NCBI GenBank assembly: GCA_945936265.1
Contig: CAMETB010000090.1
Coordinates: 1 to 5,924 of the forward strand
Length of the DNA: 5,924 nt
Direction: 5' to 3'
From: an uncultured Clostridia bacterium
Lineage (GTDB): Bacteria; Bacillota; Clostridia; Oscillospirales; CAG-272
In this document: in pieces, positions 4,499 through 5,924 of the stretch
Layout: each line of letters starts with the position of its first letter
How positions within the stretch are numbered: the stretch's first letter is position 1
Translations under genes and position numbers: made by a program
The notes under the pieces: model-generated
What the model was told of the DNA's origin: nothing
The model's input: only the letters and a program-made list of their open reading frames with translations
Databases searched by the model: none

Positions 4499-5924
4499 AT
4501 GCTCAAATTAAAAGGGATAAAGAAAGACTATATTATGGGCGATACCGTCGTCCATGCGCTCAAAGGTGTCGATATAGAGTTCCGAGAGAACGAATTTGTG
4601 TCGATACTCGGTCAGTCAGGATGCGGAAAAACGACGCTTCTTAACATAATAGGCGGTCTTGATAAATATACAAGCGGAGATCTTATAATAAACGGTAAAT
4701 CGACAAAGCAGTTTACCGACGGAGATTGGGATACATACAGGAACCATTCGATAGGTTTTATTTTTCAAAGTTACAATCTTATACCGCACCAGACAGTACT
4801 CTCAAATGTAGAACTTGCGCTTACTCTTTCGGGAGTGTCCCCCGAGGAGAGAAAAAAACGTGCGACAGAGGCGCTTTGCCGTGTAGGACTCGGAGACCAA
4901 CTGAATAAGAAACCCAATCAGATGTCTGGCGGTCAGATGCAAAGGGTAGCCATTGCCCGTGCGCTTGTAAACGACCCCGATATAATACTTGCCGACGAGC
5001 CGACAGGAGCGCTTGACTCCGAAACGAGCGTTCAGATAATGGAGATCTTAAAAGAGATAGCCAAGGAAAAACTCATAATAATGGTAACGCATAACCCCGA
5101 GCTTGCAAGGCAGTATTCGACAAGAATAATAAGGCTCCTTGACGGAACGGTAACGGACGATACCGACCCCTACGTCAGCGAGAATGAGAGGGCGCAGGTA
5201 AAGGTTAAGAAAAAGAAGAAATCAATGTCGTTTTTTACCGCTCTTTCCCTCTCCTTAAATAATCTGATGACCAAGAAGGGCAGGACGTTTTTAACCGCCT
5301 TTGCAGGCAGTATCGGAATTATAGGAATAGCGCTTATCCTTTCCGTGTCAAGCGGTGTAAACGCATATATTGACAGCATAGAGCGAAGCGCCATGGCGTC
5401 ATATCCTCTTGTAATAAAAGAGAGCACAATGGACACAACAACCCTCTTAACGTCCCTTATGAAAGAAAACACGTCAAACGGTGACAGAGATAAAGATAAA
5501 GTTTATTCCAATGACATAATGATAAGCATGATGAAGGCGATGACCTCAGGTATGACCACAAACAACCTGACAAAGTTTATGGAATACCTGAAGAGTGATA
5601 AAAGCAACATAAACGATTACGTCGCCGATATAAAATACTCATATAAAGCAAACCTCAATACGTACTCCGTGATAAAAAATCCCGACGGGACGGTGACGTA
5701 CAGAAAAAATATGAGTGGCATGGATGAGCTTATGGACGAAATAGGCATGGGCGGAGTTATGGGCTCGATGATGTCGGGCAGCGGAGCATGGCAGGAGCTT
5801 ATCGGCGATGGCGACTACATAAAGAGCCAATATACCGTAGTTGACGGCAGGCTCCCCGAAAAGTCCGATGAAATAGTCCTCATAGTAGATAGCAATAACC
5901 AGGTGTCCGATTATATACTTTATA
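4499..5924 (+). CDS. ABC transporter, fused MacB-like ATPase and FtsX-type permease (5' part)
   Basis: This is the first 475 codons of a one-chain exporter-type ABC protein; the frame is open to the window end. The ATPase (about 1-220) is complete: Walker A GQSGCGKT at 38-45, Q-loop Q90, signature MSGGQ at 142-146 (Met for the usual Leu), Walker B ILADE at 163-167, D-loop GALD at 170-173, and switch His 198. A Lys-rich linker (235-241) leads to the first transmembrane helix at about 265-286, in the NLMTKKGRTFLTAFAGSIGI context typical of FtsX/MacB permeases. Residues from about 287 onward form an extracellular domain with two Met-rich patches (341-352 and 405-425). The ATG at 4499-4501 follows AAAGGAG at 7 nt. 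Fusions of this type are common in Clostridia and usually run to about 1,000 residues or more, with further helices at the C-terminus. The substrate is unknown; relatives act in peptide or antibiotic export, or as mechanotransmission modules. Confidence 0.93.
   Translation, partial: MLKLKGIKKDYIMGDTVVHALKGVDIEFRENEFVSILGQSGCGKTTLLNIIGGLDKYTSGDLIINGKSTKQFTDGDWDTYRNHSIGFIFQSYNLIPHQTVLSNVELALTLSGVSPEERKKRATEALCRVGLGDQLNKKPNQMSGGQMQRVAIARALVNDPDIILADEPTGALDSETSVQIMEILKEIAKEKLIIMVTHNPELARQYSTRIIRLLDGTVTDDTDPYVSENERAQVKVKKKKKSMSFFTALSLSLNNLMTKKGRTFLTAFAGSIGIIGIALILSVSSGVNAYIDSIERSAMASYPLVIKESTMDTTTLLTSLMKENTSNGDRDKDKVYSNDIMISMMKAMTSGMTTNNLTKFMEYLKSDKSNINDYVADIKYSYKANLNTYSVIKNPDGTVTYRKNMSGMDELMDEIGMGGVMGSMMSGSGAWQELIGDGDYIKSQYTVVDGRLPEKSDEIVLIVDSNNQVSDYILY

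Noticed and set aside
5170..5830. Minus-strand open frames of 100 and 63 codons opposite the ABC transporter
   Set aside because: Both are shadows of the open ABC transporter frame, which has complete ATPase motifs and runs through the whole region.

Overview
The window looks like ordinary chromosomal DNA from a bacterium of the Bacillota, most likely a Clostridia-type gut or anaerobe lineage. This rests on the groES-groEL operon with a CIRCE (HrcA) operator, strong Shine-Dalgarno sequences of the GGAGG type, frequent ATA isoleucine codons, and a fused ATPase/permease ABC transporter of a kind common in Clostridia. I cannot name a genus. I see no phage genes, transposase, tRNA, rRNA or CRISPR array.

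Layout. Positions 85-2015, minus strand: groEL and groES, transcribed as groES-groEL with a 17-nt gap. Upstream of groES lies a near-perfect CIRCE operator (2046-2072) and a sigma-A-type promoter (about 2079-2112). The region 2016-2213 is a divergent control region. It also carries overlapping inverted repeats (2125-2152) and a second, degenerate CIRCE-like repeat with the exact 9-nt spacer (2151-2177). The second repeat overlaps a candidate plus-strand promoter (2163-2192). Positions 2214-3497, plus strand: a sodium:alanine/glycine symporter (AGCS family) starting at TTG. Positions 3569-4342, plus strand: a six-helix membrane protein resembling the YjdF/DUF2238 group, followed by a strong intrinsic terminator (4348-4384). 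Positions 4499-5924, plus strand: the first 475 codons of a MacB-like ABC transporter with ATPase and FtsX-type permease in one chain, cut by the window end.

How the genes relate. GroES and GroEL form one chaperonin machine under heat-shock repression by HrcA. The three plus-strand genes are membrane proteins with no obvious shared pathway. The symporter and the YjdF-like gene may be partly co-transcribed, because no clear terminator separates them; the ABC gene is its own unit. I found no convincing new system. The most interesting signal is the second CIRCE-like element, centred exactly 105 bp from the first and placed over the promoter of the divergent symporter gene.
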